Assembly (NCBI RefSeq): GCF_019972295.1
Contig: NZ_BLJA01000001.1
Coordinates: forward strand, 3,798,093 to 3,862,092
Direction: 5' to 3'
Length of the DNA stretch: 64,000 nt
Origin: Geobacter sp. AOG2
GTDB lineage: Bacteria > Desulfobacterota > Desulfuromonadia > Geobacterales > Pseudopelobacteraceae
Within the stretch, counting starts at the first letter, position 1; each line of letters opens with the position of its first letter. A program made the translations under genes and the position numbers. The notes beneath the pieces are model-generated. The model saw only the letters and a program-made list of their open reading frames with translations, ran no database searches and was not told the DNA's origin. Of the stretch, positions 35,337-44,677 are shown in pieces.

Positions 35337-38300
35337 CTACACCGCCCCTTCCTCAGACTCCGCCTTCGCCAATGTCTCCCGGATCAGTTCCCGGCACGCG
35401 TTGAAGTCGATCGGTTTGGAGATATAGGCGTCCATGCCGGCGGCGAGGCATCGCTCCTCGTCTTCCTTGAGGGCATGTGCCGTCATGGCGATGATGGGGA
35501 TATGACCGCCGCGGCTGCGTTCCTTTCCGCGTATGGCGCCGGTGGCCTCAAAGCCGTTCATGTAGGGCATCTGCACGTCCATCAGGATCAGGTCGTACTC
35601 CCCTCCCTCCCACATCTCGACCACCTTCTGGCCGTTTTCGGCAAGGTCGATCTCGTAGTTGGTTCGCCGGAGCATTACCCCAAGCATCTTTCTGATGGTC
35701 TGGTCATCCTCGGCGAGGAGGAGACGCGGGCTTGCCTGCGCTCCGCTACCGGGGGTCGCCGCTGTCGGCGCGGTCTTCTGCGGCGTGGGGGCGGTATCGC
35801 GCTCCGGCTCCGCCTCGGCGAACGGGATATAGCAGAAAAAGGTGCTTCCCTTCCCTTCTTCGCTCTTGAAGGTAATCTTTCCCCCCATGCGCTCCACAAT
35901 CTCCTTGCTGATGGCCAGGCCCAGGCCGGTGCCGCCGTGGATACGGGAGTGGGAATCGTCTATCTGGCTGAATTCGCGGAAGAGAAGGTTCTTTTTGTCC
36001 TCCGGGATACCGATGCCGGTGTCGGTAATGGCGAAGATGACCTCCCTCCCCCCGCCGTCGGTGCTGTCGCCTGTTGAGACGTTGATTGCCACCGTGCCCA
36101 CCTCGGTAAACTTGATCGCATTACCCGTCAGGTTCGTCAATACCTGACTGAGCCGGGTCTGGTCACCGATCAGCGTATCGGGCACGGCATCGGCCACGGT
36201 AAACGTGAGGGTGATTTTCTTGTTCTTCGCGGCCGGGAACAAGATGTTTGCCGCATTTTTTACGCATTCCCGGATGGAGAACGGTTTCGGGTCAATGGAT
36301 AGCTTGCCCGCTTCGATTTTGGTCAGGTCAAGGATGTCGTTCAAGATCCTGAGCAGTGAACCGGCCGAGGTGTGGGCCGCGGAGATGAATTCCCGTTGTT
36401 CAGCCTCAAGATTGCCGGATAGGACGAGGTCGAGCATGCCGAGGACTCCGGTCATGGGAGTTCGCAGCTCATGGCTCATGTTGGCCAGAAAACGGCTCTT
36501 GGTCCGGGTCCCCGACTCGGCCGCCTCCTTCGCCAGTTGCAGTGCCGCTTCGGCTTTACGCTGCTCGGAGATGTCGGTGTTCGTGCCGAACCAGCGGACC
36601 ACCGTGCCTTCCCGGTCGCGCAGTGGCATCACCCGCGTGAGGAAAGGGCGAAACACGCCGTCCGCACCGAGGAGGGGGAATATCATATCGAACGGTTTAC
36701 CGGTAGCGATCGAGTCCTGCCATTGTTCAACGACCTGTGGCAACACCTGGGGATCGTGGACCGACTGCCATCCCCAACCCTCCATTTGTTCGGGGCCGGT
36801 GCCGGTGTACTCGTACCAGCGCTGGTTGTACCAGGTTATCCAGCCGTCGGCGTTTGCCATCCAACAAAGCTGGGGTATGGCATCGGCGAGGGTGCGGAAC
36901 CGCTCTTCGCTCTCCCGTAGGGCCTCCTCGGCCTGCTTGCGCTCGGAGATGTTGCGCGCCACGTGCACCGACCCGATCATCAGCCCCGCGTGGTCCAGAA
37001 GCGGGGTCGTGGAGACGAGATAGTCCCCGCCCAGGCTCTCCTCATATACTTCTTCCCGGTGTTCCCCGCCGTCGGTAAGGGTCCGGACGTGGGGACAGAA
37101 TCCCGGCGGCAGGTCCGACCCGTGGATCGCCTCGTAGCAGCGCAGGCCCACGCACTCCTCGGGCGTCCGGCCGAGCTGCTCCGCCATGGCCCGGTTGACG
37201 CGCACCACCCGGTGGTGGTGGTCGATGATGGCGATCAGGTCGGGAACGCTGTTGAAGGTCAGTTCCCATTCGTCCCTGGTACGTTGCAACTCTGCCTCGG
37301 CACGCTTGATCTCGGTGATGTCCCGGCAGGTCACTATCGACCCCACGATTACGCCGTCCCGATCGCGAATGGGGGCGAAGCTGTAGCTTCCTGTCCATGT
37401 TTCGCCGGTGTCCTTGCGGCGCAAGGTATACTCCGCGTTGGTGGCCGACTCTCCGCGGAGCGCGCGGGGGACCGCCCACTGTTCCGTGGGCGACGGCTCG
37501 CCGTTGGCCTGGAACACCTCCAGGATGTCGGAGTATTCGGCAAAGGAGGTGATGCATTCGTCCTTGCTGCGAAACCGGAGATAGGTGGCAAAGGCGTCGT
37601 TGAATTCGACGAACCGCGCCTCCGCATCGGTGATGAACAGGGCGTCGTTCATGCTGGCAAGGGCCGCCTCCAGCTTGGTCCTGCTCTCGGCCGCCTCGGC
37701 CTCGGCCCGCTTGCGCTCGGTGATGTCGTGCATCATCACCTGGATGGCGACCCCCTGCCGGTCCACGAAGGTCACCGCCGCCACCTCCACCTGCCGCTCG
37801 CTGCCGTCCGGCCGCAGGACGCTGGTTTCCGTCAGCGGTACACCGCCGCCGCGCAGGAGGGTCTTGATCCGCTCGGTCATGGCGGCATGGAAATCCGGGT
37901 GGACGAAATCATAGGGCGTCCGGCCGATAACGGCGGCGCCGTCGGCCCCGAACAGCTCCAGCGCCGCCCGGTTCGCGTATTCGATGCGGTTGTCGCGGTT
38001 GATGAAGATGGCGATCGGAGCGGTCTCCACGAGACCGCGGTACCGCTCTTCGTTTTTGCGCAGCTCATCGATCATCCGCTTGCGCTCGGTGATGTCGATG
38101 AGGGTGACCACCAGGCCGTCGATAACCCCCGCCGGGGTCCGGTAGGGGAAGAGGCGCTTCAGGTAGCACCGGTCGCTGTCCAGGGTCGTCACCTCGCGCT
38201 CGGCGAAGGGCTGCCCCGCCAGGACGGTCTCCGCGTCGCGGGTGAAGGTGGGCCAATCGATCTTGCCCGCAAAGTGCCGGAAGGGGCGGCCGCTGTCGGC

Positions 38301-40661
38301 CGGGATCAGGTTGAAGAGGGTGGCGGCGGCCGGGGTGAAGCCCTTGAGGTCCAGCCTGCGGTCGAGGAAGATCGTGGCGATCCCCGAGGTGGCCAGCAGG
38401 TTCTCCATGTTGCTGTTGGCCTGGTTCAGTTCCTCAACCTTGCCCTGCAATTCGGCGTTGACCGTCACCAGCTCCTCGTTCAGGGCCTGCAACTCCTCCT
38501 TGGAGGTCTCCAACTCCTCGTTGGTGGACTGGAGTTCCTCGTTGGCGGACTGGAACTCCTCGTTGATGGACATCAACTCCTCGCTGGCCGACAGGAACCC
38601 CTCGTTGGAGCTCTCCAACTGCTCGGTGGTGGCCTGGAGCTGTTCGTGGGTGATGTGCAACTGCTCTTCCAGCTGGCGGATCAACTGTTCCCGCGAGGTC
38701 TCGCCCTCGGATGCCTCCTCTTCCCCGGCCGGGAGCGATGGGGCGGCCGACGAGGCGGCCGGCTCGAAGACGACCATCAGCAGCTTCCCGCCCGACGGAG
38801 AGGCGCCCAGCGGCTTGACCAGGATATTGACCGTCGTCCCGTCCCCGTCGTTGACCTTCACGCCCCGGAAGTTCACCTCGCCCTGCTCGGCGAACCCCTT
38901 GTAGATCGCCGCCCTCAGGGCCGGCCGCAGCTCCTCCCGGGCCATCTTCAGGATGTCGCGGCTCTGCTCGCCCACCGGGACCTCCAGGAAGCGGCCCGTG
39001 CGGGAGGAGGTATGGATCACCTCGTACTTCTCGTTGATCACCACCCCCGGCGGGGCGTAGCGCTCCACCAGGAACCGGTCGGCCATGGCGTCGGGGGACG
39101 GCTCCCGGATTTCGGCCGGGCGGGCGGGGCGCTGTTTCCCCGGCAGCCGGATCGACGTGGCGAGGGGGAACGGGTTCTCGACGCGGTGCGCACCTTCGCG
39201 GCGGATGAAGATCTTCCACTTCTTGTCGAGCGTGGTGAACAGCTCGCTCCGGTGCCCCACCGATTCCGCGCTGCCGAGGAAGAGGACGCCCCCCGGTTTC
39301 AGGACCTGGTGGAACAGGGTGATGAGCCGTTTCTGCATGTCCGGGTTGAGGTAGATGAGGAAGTTGCGGCAGGCCAGAAAGTCGAGGCGCGAGAACGGGG
39401 GGTCCTTGATCAGGCTGTGGTGGGCGAAGACGACCATCTCCCGCAGGGCTTTCGCCACCTGCCAGTGGCCGTCGCCCCCGGTGAAGAAGGCCTTCAGGCG
39501 CTCCTCGCCCACGTCGGATACGGCGGCGTCGTCGTACAGGCCGGCCCGGGCCTGGGCGACCGCAACCTCGTCGATGTCGGTGGCAAAGATCTGCGCCCTG
39601 GCGGCAAGCCGGTGCTCGTCCAGGTATTCCCGGATCAGCATGGCCATGGAGTAGGCCTCCTCGCCGGTGGCGCAACAGGTATGCCAGATCCGGACCGGGT
39701 CATCCGGGTCCCGGTCCGCGAACAGTCGCGGGATGACCTCCCGGCGCAGGGTGTCGAACGCCTCCGGGTCGCGGAAGAAGCCGGTCACGCCGATGAGGAT
39801 GTCCTGGCACAGGGCGTGGGCCTCCTGGTGGTTTTTCCGCAGCAGGGCGATGTACTTCCCGATCCCCGCCGCGTCGTTCACCGCCATGCGCCGCTCGATG
39901 CGCCGGATCACGGTGCTTGTCTTGTAGGAACTGAAGTCGTGGCCGGTGACGGCCTTCACGACGGTAAAGATGGCGTGCAGGTCGTCCTCCATGGTGGCGG
40001 GATGGCAGGCCTGGGCGGCGAGGCTGCAGACCCCGCGGGCGATCTCGGCGAGCTTCACCGGGATCGCCTCCGCCGGCAGGACCAGGCTCGCCGCACCGGC
40101 GGCAATGACGCTCCGGGGCATGGCGGGGCTGACGGCCGAGGCCGGGTCCTGCGCGATGACCGTGCCGCCCGCCGCCCGGATCGCCCGCGCCCCCACCGTC
40201 CCGTCGGTGCCGAAACCGGACAGGACCACGGCAATCACGTTCCCTCCCCGCGCCTCGGCCAGGGAGTGGAACAGGCGGTCGATGGGATGGTGCGCCCTGA
40301 GCGGCTCTGCGGGGTCGGCAAGGTGGAGCAGCAGCCGGTCTCCGCTCACGGTCAGCCCTCTGCCTGCCGGGATCACGTGGATCCGGTCGGGAGCCAGCGG
40401 CATCTCGTCCTCGGCCGTCACGACCTCCATGGTGGTATAGCGGCCCAGCATCTCGGCCAGAAACGACGGGCCGCTTGCCGGGAGGTGCATGACCACCACG
40501 AAGGCGACACCGCAGTCGGTGGGCATGGCGGTAAAGAGCTGCTCCAGGGCTTCCTGACCGCCTGCGGAGGCGCCGATGGCGACGACGAGGCAGGGTGGTG
40601 GTGCTTCCGCAGTGGAGGCCGCGCTGCTTTTTTCCGAGGATGATGTTTTCTTGATGGACAT
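35337..40661 (-). CDS. CheB-CheR-PAS hybrid histidine kinase, 1774 residues
   Basis: Domain order from the N-terminus: CheB methylesterase-like domain (catalytic Ser in IGASAGGQEAL, His in VVVMHLP, Asp in SGFGTDGT); CheR methyltransferase domain (ATGEEAYSMAMLI, FATDIDEVAVAQAR). A long coiled coil (ESNEGFLSASEELMSINEEF-type heptads) is followed by several PAS domains. HisKA has FLANMSHELRTPM, the ATPase has DTGIGIPEDKK and GTGLGLAIS, and the receiver has LLLAEDD with the Asp in LILMDVQMPYMNG. Such fusions link protein methylation with phosphorelay. ATG 40661 (MSIKKTSSS) is used. No separate che genes are adjacent. It is a single gene. Confidence 0.93.
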   Translation of the reverse strand: MSIKKTSSSEKSSAASTAEAPPPCLVVAIGASAGGQEALEQLFTAMPTDCGVAFVVVMHLPASGPSFLAEMLGRYTTMEVVTAEDEMPLAPDRIHVIPAGRGLTVSGDRLLLHLADPAEPLRAHHPIDRLFHSLAEARGGNVIAVVLSGFGTDGTVGARAIRAAGGTVIAQDPASAVSPAMPRSVIAAGAASLVLPAEAIPVKLAEIARGVCSLAAQACHPATMEDDLHAIFTVVKAVTGHDFSSYKTSTVIRRIERRMAVNDAAGIGKYIALLRKNHQEAHALCQDILIGVTGFFRDPEAFDTLRREVIPRLFADRDPDDPVRIWHTCCATGEEAYSMAMLIREYLDEHRLAARAQIFATDIDEVAVAQARAGLYDDAAVSDVGEERLKAFFTGGDGHWQVAKALREMVVFAHHSLIKDPPFSRLDFLACRNFLIYLNPDMQKRLITLFHQVLKPGGVLFLGSAESVGHRSELFTTLDKKWKIFIRREGAHRVENPFPLATSIRLPGKQRPARPAEIREPSPDAMADRFLVERYAPPGVVINEKYEVIHTSSRTGRFLEVPVGEQSRDILKMAREELRPALRAAIYKGFAEQGEVNFRGVKVNDGDGTTVNILVKPLGASPSGGKLLMVVFEPAASSAAPSLPAGEEEASEGETSREQLIRQLEEQLHITHEQLQATTEQLESSNEGFLSASEELMSINEEFQSANEELQSTNEELETSKEELQALNEELVTVNAELQGKVEELNQANSNMENLLATSGIATIFLDRRLDLKGFTPAAATLFNLIPADSGRPFRHFAGKIDWPTFTRDAETVLAGQPFAEREVTTLDSDRCYLKRLFPYRTPAGVIDGLVVTLIDITERKRMIDELRKNEERYRGLVETAPIAIFINRDNRIEYANRAALELFGADGAAVIGRTPYDFVHPDFHAAMTERIKTLLRGGGVPLTETSVLRPDGSERQVEVAAVTFVDRQGVAIQVMMHDITERKRAEAEAAESRTKLEAALASMNDALFITDAEARFVEFNDAFATYLRFRSKDECITSFAEYSDILEVFQANGEPSPTEQWAVPRALRGESATNAEYTLRRKDTGETWTGSYSFAPIRDRDGVIVGSIVTCRDITEIKRAEAELQRTRDEWELTFNSVPDLIAIIDHHHRVVRVNRAMAEQLGRTPEECVGLRCYEAIHGSDLPPGFCPHVRTLTDGGEHREEVYEESLGGDYLVSTTPLLDHAGLMIGSVHVARNISERKQAEEALRESEERFRTLADAIPQLCWMANADGWITWYNQRWYEYTGTGPEQMEGWGWQSVHDPQVLPQVVEQWQDSIATGKPFDMIFPLLGADGVFRPFLTRVMPLRDREGTVVRWFGTNTDISEQRKAEAALQLAKEAAESGTRTKSRFLANMSHELRTPMTGVLGMLDLVLSGNLEAEQREFISAAHTSAGSLLRILNDILDLTKIEAGKLSIDPKPFSIRECVKNAANILFPAAKNKKITLTFTVADAVPDTLIGDQTRLSQVLTNLTGNAIKFTEVGTVAINVSTGDSTDGGGREVIFAITDTGIGIPEDKKNLLFREFSQIDDSHSRIHGGTGLGLAISKEIVERMGGKITFKSEEGKGSTFFCYIPFAEAEPERDTAPTPQKTAPTAATPGSGAQASPRLLLAEDDQTIRKMLGVMLRRTNYEIDLAENGQKVVEMWEGGEYDLILMDVQMPYMNGFEATGAIRGKERSRGGHIPIIAMTAHALKEDEERCLAAGMDAYISKPIDFNACRELIRETLAKAESEEGAV

Positions 40662-40967
40662 GGTGGTGCGCCTTGGTCTGGTGAGGTTTCGCTCCGGCCC
40701 CGTGGTGAGGGCTAAAGCCGATGCGCCTCTCTGGTGGGTCGGAGACTCGTGAATCAAAGAAAAATTAGCACACAAAATAAAAAAAACCAATAGCAAGCGG
40801 ATAGTTCAGAAAAGATCGGATTCACACCGGAGGAGCGCTAAAAACGTCATATGACGGTAACCGACGGGGAATATGAGCAACGTTTGTGTCCCACCTCCAG
40901 GATCGTGCAATGGTGGCGACCATTCAGGCGTCATCCCCGGCATAAGGCTATTCGGATTTTTTTTGTC

Positions 40968-41003
40968 TTTTTTCCACATGTGTTGATAACCATGTGGAAA
41001 AAA
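40968..41003. promoter_or_regulatory. 36-bp inverted repeat with DnaA-box-like 9-mers
   Basis: TTTTTTCCACATG (40968-40980) pairs perfectly with CATGTGGAAAAAA (40991-41003) around a 10-nt loop. TTTTCCACA occurs in both arms and TTATCAACA (minus strand) in the loop. Each differs by one base from the DnaA box TTATCCACA, and TTATCCCCA follows at about 41149. The T-runs precede rather than follow the stem, so it is not a terminator. It lies in a 560-bp gene-free gap. Confidence 0.4.
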
Positions 41004-41222
41004 ATTGATTGCACGACGTAACGCGGTGCCTCACCGACATCATCCGCCTCAACGCCCCCTCGCCGTGTCCGGGAAACCCCCCACACAAAAAACGTAACTC
41101 CACGGACATATTTTTTGCACATTCTGTTGTAGTGTCCAAGCTACGGATTATCCCCAACGCCTTTCCAAGGTGAAGCGATCCGAAAAAACCGAGAAAGATA
41201 CACAAAAAGGAGGATGACTGTA

Positions 41223-42692
41223 ATGTACAAGAAACATTATCTGGCCCTTACCGGGGCACTGGTCGCGGCATATCTGCTCATGGCCGGCTGCGCGAACGAC
41301 TCCACGACCCAGGCTGGCCCCTTTGCTGTTGTGGCCATGACCGACGGTACGACCGGTGCCGAACCGTACCTGGTGAGAGACGGCGCCATAACCCTGATCA
41401 AGGACATCAACCCGGGAACCGGCGATTCCAGCCCTATCGGCTTTACCGCCTTTAACGGCAAAATTTATTTCTTTGCCACCGATAATACGTCGTATGGACT
41501 CTGGGCTACCGACGGTACCTCGGCCGGGACCACCCAGGTAAAGGCCTTTCATACAACCACCATAACCAAAACCACGGACATGGTGGTTACAACGGCTTCC
41601 AAATCGAGCAATTTCTCAGGTTTTGCGGTATTCAACGGCAAACTCTATTTTGCTGCCGACGACGGCACCAACGGTACCGAATTGTGGGCCACGGACGGCA
41701 CCACGGCAGGCACCGCCATGGTGGCGGACATCAACCCGACCGCGGGCAGCAGTTCCTATCCCACAGGATTTACGGTCTTCAACGGCAAGCTCTATTTCCG
41801 TGCTGGTGACGGCACCAACGGTACCGAATTGTGGGCCACGGACGGCACCACGGCCGGCACCGCCATGGTGGCGGACATCAACCCGGCCGCGGGCAAAGGT
41901 TCCTATCCCTCGGGATTTGCGGCCTTCAACGGCAAACTCTATTTCCAGGCTGATGACGGCACCAACGGTACCGAATTGTGGGTTACGGACGGCACCACGG
42001 CCGGCACCGCCATGGTGGCGGACATCAACCCGACTGCGGGCAGCGATTCCTATCCCTCGGGATTTACGGTCTTCAACGGCAAACTCTATTTCCGGGCTGA
42101 TGACGGCACCAACGGTACCGAACTGTGGGCTACGGACGGCACCACGGTCGGCACTGTCATGGTGGCGGACATCAAGCCAACTGCGGGCAGCAGTTCCTAT
42201 CCCTCGGGATTTACGGTCTTCAACGGCAAGCTCTATTTCTCTGCCGACGACGGCACCAATGGCGCTGAACTATGGGCTACGGACGGCACCGCAGCCGGCA
42301 CCGCCATGGTGGCGGACATCAACCCGGCTGCGGGCAGCAGTTCCTATCCCTCGGGATTTACGGTCTACAACGGCAAACTCTATTTCTCTGCCGAAGACAG
42401 CACCAATGGCGCTGAGCTGTGGGTTACAGACGGCACCACAGCCGGCACCGTCATGGTGGCGGACATATTTTCGGGATCAAGTGGTTCACATGCTGCGTCA
42501 CTCCAGTATTTTGCCAGCATGACCGGGTCGGCCTGCCTGCACGGGGACTTCAAGACCTTCCTGCTCGGGGCTTATGACGCCGCTCATGGCCTGGAGATAT
42601 GGAGCACCGACGGCACGGCAAGCGGGACAAAGCTGTTGACGGACCTGAACCCTGGAACGGGTGACGGCATCGCCTCGCCCAACATCAAATAA
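41223..42692 (+). CDS. ELWxTDGT-repeat lipoprotein
   Basis: The 489-residue protein has a lipobox ending in LMAGC. The rest consists of tandem 49-residue repeats with the core NGTELWATDGTTAGT, then ADINPTAGSSSYPSGF and FNGKLYF. At least six units are nearly identical at DNA level with a 147-nt period; outer units are diverged. The pattern suggests a beta-propeller or solenoid on the cell surface, with copy number open to change by recombination. AAAAAGGAGGATGACTGTA precedes the ATG at 41223; a nearby ATG at 41214 overlaps the ribosome-binding site. Confidence 0.85.
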   Translation: MYKKHYLALTGALVAAYLLMAGCANDSTTQAGPFAVVAMTDGTTGAEPYLVRDGAITLIKDINPGTGDSSPIGFTAFNGKIYFFATDNTSYGLWATDGTSAGTTQVKAFHTTTITKTTDMVVTTASKSSNFSGFAVFNGKLYFAADDGTNGTELWATDGTTAGTAMVADINPTAGSSSYPTGFTVFNGKLYFRAGDGTNGTELWATDGTTAGTAMVADINPAAGKGSYPSGFAAFNGKLYFQADDGTNGTELWVTDGTTAGTAMVADINPTAGSDSYPSGFTVFNGKLYFRADDGTNGTELWATDGTTVGTVMVADIKPTAGSSSYPSGFTVFNGKLYFSADDGTNGAELWATDGTAAGTAMVADINPAAGSSSYPSGFTVYNGKLYFSAEDSTNGAELWVTDGTTAGTVMVADIFSGSSGSHAASLQYFASMTGSACLHGDFKTFLLGAYDAAHGLEIWSTDGTASGTKLLTDLNPGTGDGIASPNIK

Positions 42693-42775
42693 TAGCAAAA
42701 GCCCTCCTGTCTGTACGTACCGTGTATAGGCAGGAGGAATGTGCTTCGGGCGCCGTTTTCCCGGAGAAGAACGTC

Positions 42776-42814
42776 ATACAAAAAGCCCTCGGGTCCGCCG
42801 GGGGCTTTTTGTAT
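42776..42814. terminator. Bidirectional terminator
   Basis: ATACAAAAAGCCC (42776-42788) pairs perfectly with GGGCTTTTTGTAT (42802-42814); inner CGG/CCG extends the stem. It ends the ELWxTDGT-repeat gene about 85 nt after its stop. The stretch 42815-43185 has no convincing gene. Confidence 0.9.
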
Positions 42815-43185
42815 GGCTGATACGGAGGGGGCAGGGAGGCCCCGGGCCTACGTCATCATGCATGAATGGGGACAGCTCGGGCGCCGCCACCGGATTTCTG
42901 ACCTTCCAACCGATCTCCTCCCTTTCAAGCGGGACCGTGCCGGTGGCGTCCCACATCTCGCTTTTGTTCCATCCCCTCGCCGATCCGAAAACGACACGGA
43001 ATATTCACCAAAATGTAACAGCCGTTTGGGTAACTATTTGATACATATATTCATCATTGCTTTAACGAGCCCACGGCCGCACCTTTACGGCCAGGCCAAG
43101 ACGGACACGACCCTGGCGTCGCTGTACCGGAGGCTGTTCATAAGGGATTCCATTCCTGCGCACATCTTTGCCTGAGAGGAACGCC

Positions 43186-43428
43186 ATGATAAAAAAGATT
43201 GGTCACAACTACACGAGGGACCCCTATCCGTGGGACGGCGCCGAAATCCTTTCCCATTCCGCTTCATGGACGTGTTGCGGCATGAATCTCCCGGCGACGT
43301 ATTTTAGCTGCCCGATGTGCGAAAAAGAGCGGAATCCGGGTAGGGAGGCCGGGATCGGTAGACCTCTGGACAGTGATGGCTTTGAGATCGGAGGAGTAGC
43401 GGTGGCGGCGGGCCAATGCCCTGAGTGA
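43186..43428 (+). CDS. Small cysteine-rich protein, unknown function
   Basis: The 80-residue protein has SASWTCCGMN and SCPMCEKE, giving a CC...CxxC arrangement that could hold zinc. GAGAGGAACGCC precedes the ATG at 43186. No family is recognised. It is convergent with the MarR gene, separated by 57 nt. Confidence 0.6.
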   Translation: MIKKIGHNYTRDPYPWDGAEILSHSASWTCCGMNLPATYFSCPMCEKERNPGREAGIGRPLDSDGFEIGGVAVAAGQCPE

Positions 43429-43485
43429 TAAATCTTGCGGGTGGGTAATCTCCAGGCGTCACGACGCTTGGGGAACACTATGTAT

Positions 43486-43926
43486 CTACGGCTTTGAAAT
43501 TTTGTCGCTCAGGACGAGATTTATTTTGCGGAGGGTTTTCTGGAAGTGTTCGACTTCATCCACCGTTAAGGTAGTCAGCAACTCCATGGCGAATTTCTGA
43601 TCCAGCGGCTTGAGCTTGGCCGCCAATTGCTCTCCCTCTTCCGTGACATGCAAGGCATATGAGCGGCGGTCCAGTGGGTGGTCGACCCTTCTCACCCACC
43701 CCTTTTTCTCCAGCCGGTCTAACAGTTTTGTAATATTATTGGCGTCTTTTTCGGTAATAGAGGCAAGTTCCCGCTGTGTTATCCCATTGTGCTCGACCAG
43801 TTTGCTCAGGATGGACCACTGCTCTGCCGTAATGTCGAAAGCCTTGAACCGTATGTTGAACAATTGGCTGAATTTTCTGGCGACTGCGTTTATAACAAAC
43901 CCCAAAGCGTCATCGGCAGTTAGCAT
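43486..43926 (-). CDS. MarR family transcriptional regulator
   Basis: The 146-residue winged-helix regulator has ITAEQWSILSKL, ITQRELASITEKDANNITKLL (recognition region, shown in parts of one helix-turn-helix), and the wing DHPLDRRSYALHVTEEG. GAGGGGGTAAC precedes the ATG at 43926. Its own promoter contains a 13-bp inverted repeat with one mismatch. A related 26-bp perfect palindrome lies upstream of the small membrane gene at 44266, so autoregulation and control of that gene are likely. Confidence 0.92.
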   Translation of the reverse strand: MLTADDALGFVINAVARKFSQLFNIRFKAFDITAEQWSILSKLVEHNGITQRELASITEKDANNITKLLDRLEKKGWVRRVDHPLDRRSYALHVTEEGEQLAAKLKPLDQKFAMELLTTLTVDEVEHFQKTLRKINLVLSDKISKP

Positions 43927-43944
43927 TGTTACCCCCTCGTAACA

Positions 43945-43986
43945 TACGTCCACAAACAATATCATTAGGTATAGTTTGTAGACGTA
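43945..43986 (-). promoter_or_regulatory. Likely MarR operator at its own promoter
   Basis: TACGTCCACAAAC (43945-43957) and GTTTGTAGACGTA (43974-43986) are inverted repeats with one mismatch and a 16-nt spacer. Overlapping it, TATAGT-N6-ACGTA (43970-43986) matches the spacing and sequence of the half of the palindrome at 44521-44546. The site lies 19-60 nt upstream of the MarR start codon. Confidence 0.6.
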
Positions 43987-44165
43987 ATAAAATCAAGCGC
44001 CTTTTGGCCGGTACGCTTACGGGGGGATTCTGGAAAGTTCTCGATCTGGCGGTGAAACCTGCACGCCGGCTGAATCGGCAGCATTAGGTCTCGACCGTAT
44101 ACGTTGTTTCCGGGCAGCGGTTGCGGCATGCCGTTTTTGATGGATCTCGGCTTTGCCGGTCCATA

Positions 44166-44209
44166 AATAAAGGCCTCTCGACGGTGTTGACCGTCAAGAG
44201 GCCTTTATT
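44166..44209. terminator. Bidirectional terminator
   Basis: AATAAAGGCCTCT (44166-44178) pairs perfectly with AGAGGCCTTTATT (44197-44209); inner GACGGT and ACCGTC extend the stem. It ends the transcript of the small membrane protein on the minus strand and could stop plus-strand transcription too. Confidence 0.9.
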
Positions 44210-44265
44210 GTGCTGCGGGAGGTGCAGGCTTTGCGTGTTGTGTGACAGGGCTCGGGTTTGTCGGG

Positions 44266-44406
44266 TTAATAGATGTAAAACATTGCATCATAGTTCTTTA
44301 CATCGGTGACGGAGGTATCGGTCCTCTCGCTCCATCCGTAGGCCAACGTGCACAGAACGGTTACCAGGAAACACACCATGACCATAATTGTCGATTGCTT
44401 TTTCAT
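44266..44406 (-). CDS. 46-residue single-span membrane or exported protein
   Basis: MKKQSTIMVMVCFLVTVLCT forms one hydrophobic segment, followed by a short polar tail (SERTDTSVTDVKNYDAMF). AAAAGGAGAAAAAGTT is a strong ribosome-binding site. It is monocistronic between two terminators and has a 26-bp palindrome 115 nt upstream. It could be a small membrane peptide whose expression is regulated by the neighbouring MarR protein. Confidence 0.65.
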   Translation of the reverse strand: MKKQSTIMVMVCFLVTVLCTLAYGWSERTDTSVTDVKNYDAMFYIY

Positions 44407-44520
44407 AACTTTTTCTCCTTTTGGAATATTAGTTTGTCGTACCCTTGGTGGCAAATTTCCCAGGAATGAACCTTGCGTGGGGCTGCATGCACCGCCAGTC
44501 ATTCCCTCATCCTGTTTACA

Positions 44521-44546
44521 ACTATAGTACGCTTACGTACTATAGT
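44521..44546 (-). promoter_or_regulatory. 26-bp perfect palindromic operator
   Basis: ACTATAGTACG and CGTACTATAGT, separated by CTTA, form a perfect inverted repeat. The TATAGT-N6-ACGTA spacing is also found in the MarR promoter region at 43970. It lies in the promoter region of the 46-residue membrane protein. Binding by the MarR protein is inferred. Confidence 0.65.
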
Positions 44547-44573
44547 CAAGTTTATTTTACATGAACGTAGAAT

Positions 44574-44616
44574 AAAAAAGATCACCCCCTTTGCTCGTGC
44601 GGGGTGATCTTTTTTT
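44574..44616. terminator. Bidirectional terminator
   Basis: AAAAAAGATCACCCC pairs with GGGGTGATCTTTTTT across a 12-nt loop (44574-44616). It separates the aldo/keto reductase gene (its 3' end on the minus strand) from the small membrane gene's promoter. Confidence 0.9.
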
Positions 44617-44677
44617 ATGATACTTTTCAATAGGTTATTTGGCCTGGGCGCTCAAGGCGGGCACCGTGGCCGGCGGC

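Noticed and set aside
36963-40643. 1226-residue plus-strand frame opposite the CheB-CheR fusion gene
   Set aside because: It is the antisense shadow of a gene with clear domains; long antisense frames are expected at high GC.
41640-42460. Period of 147 nt in the repeat lipoprotein as a DNA-packaging signal
   Set aside because: The period is 49 codons and the conservation follows a protein repeat; the match to nucleosome length is coincidence.
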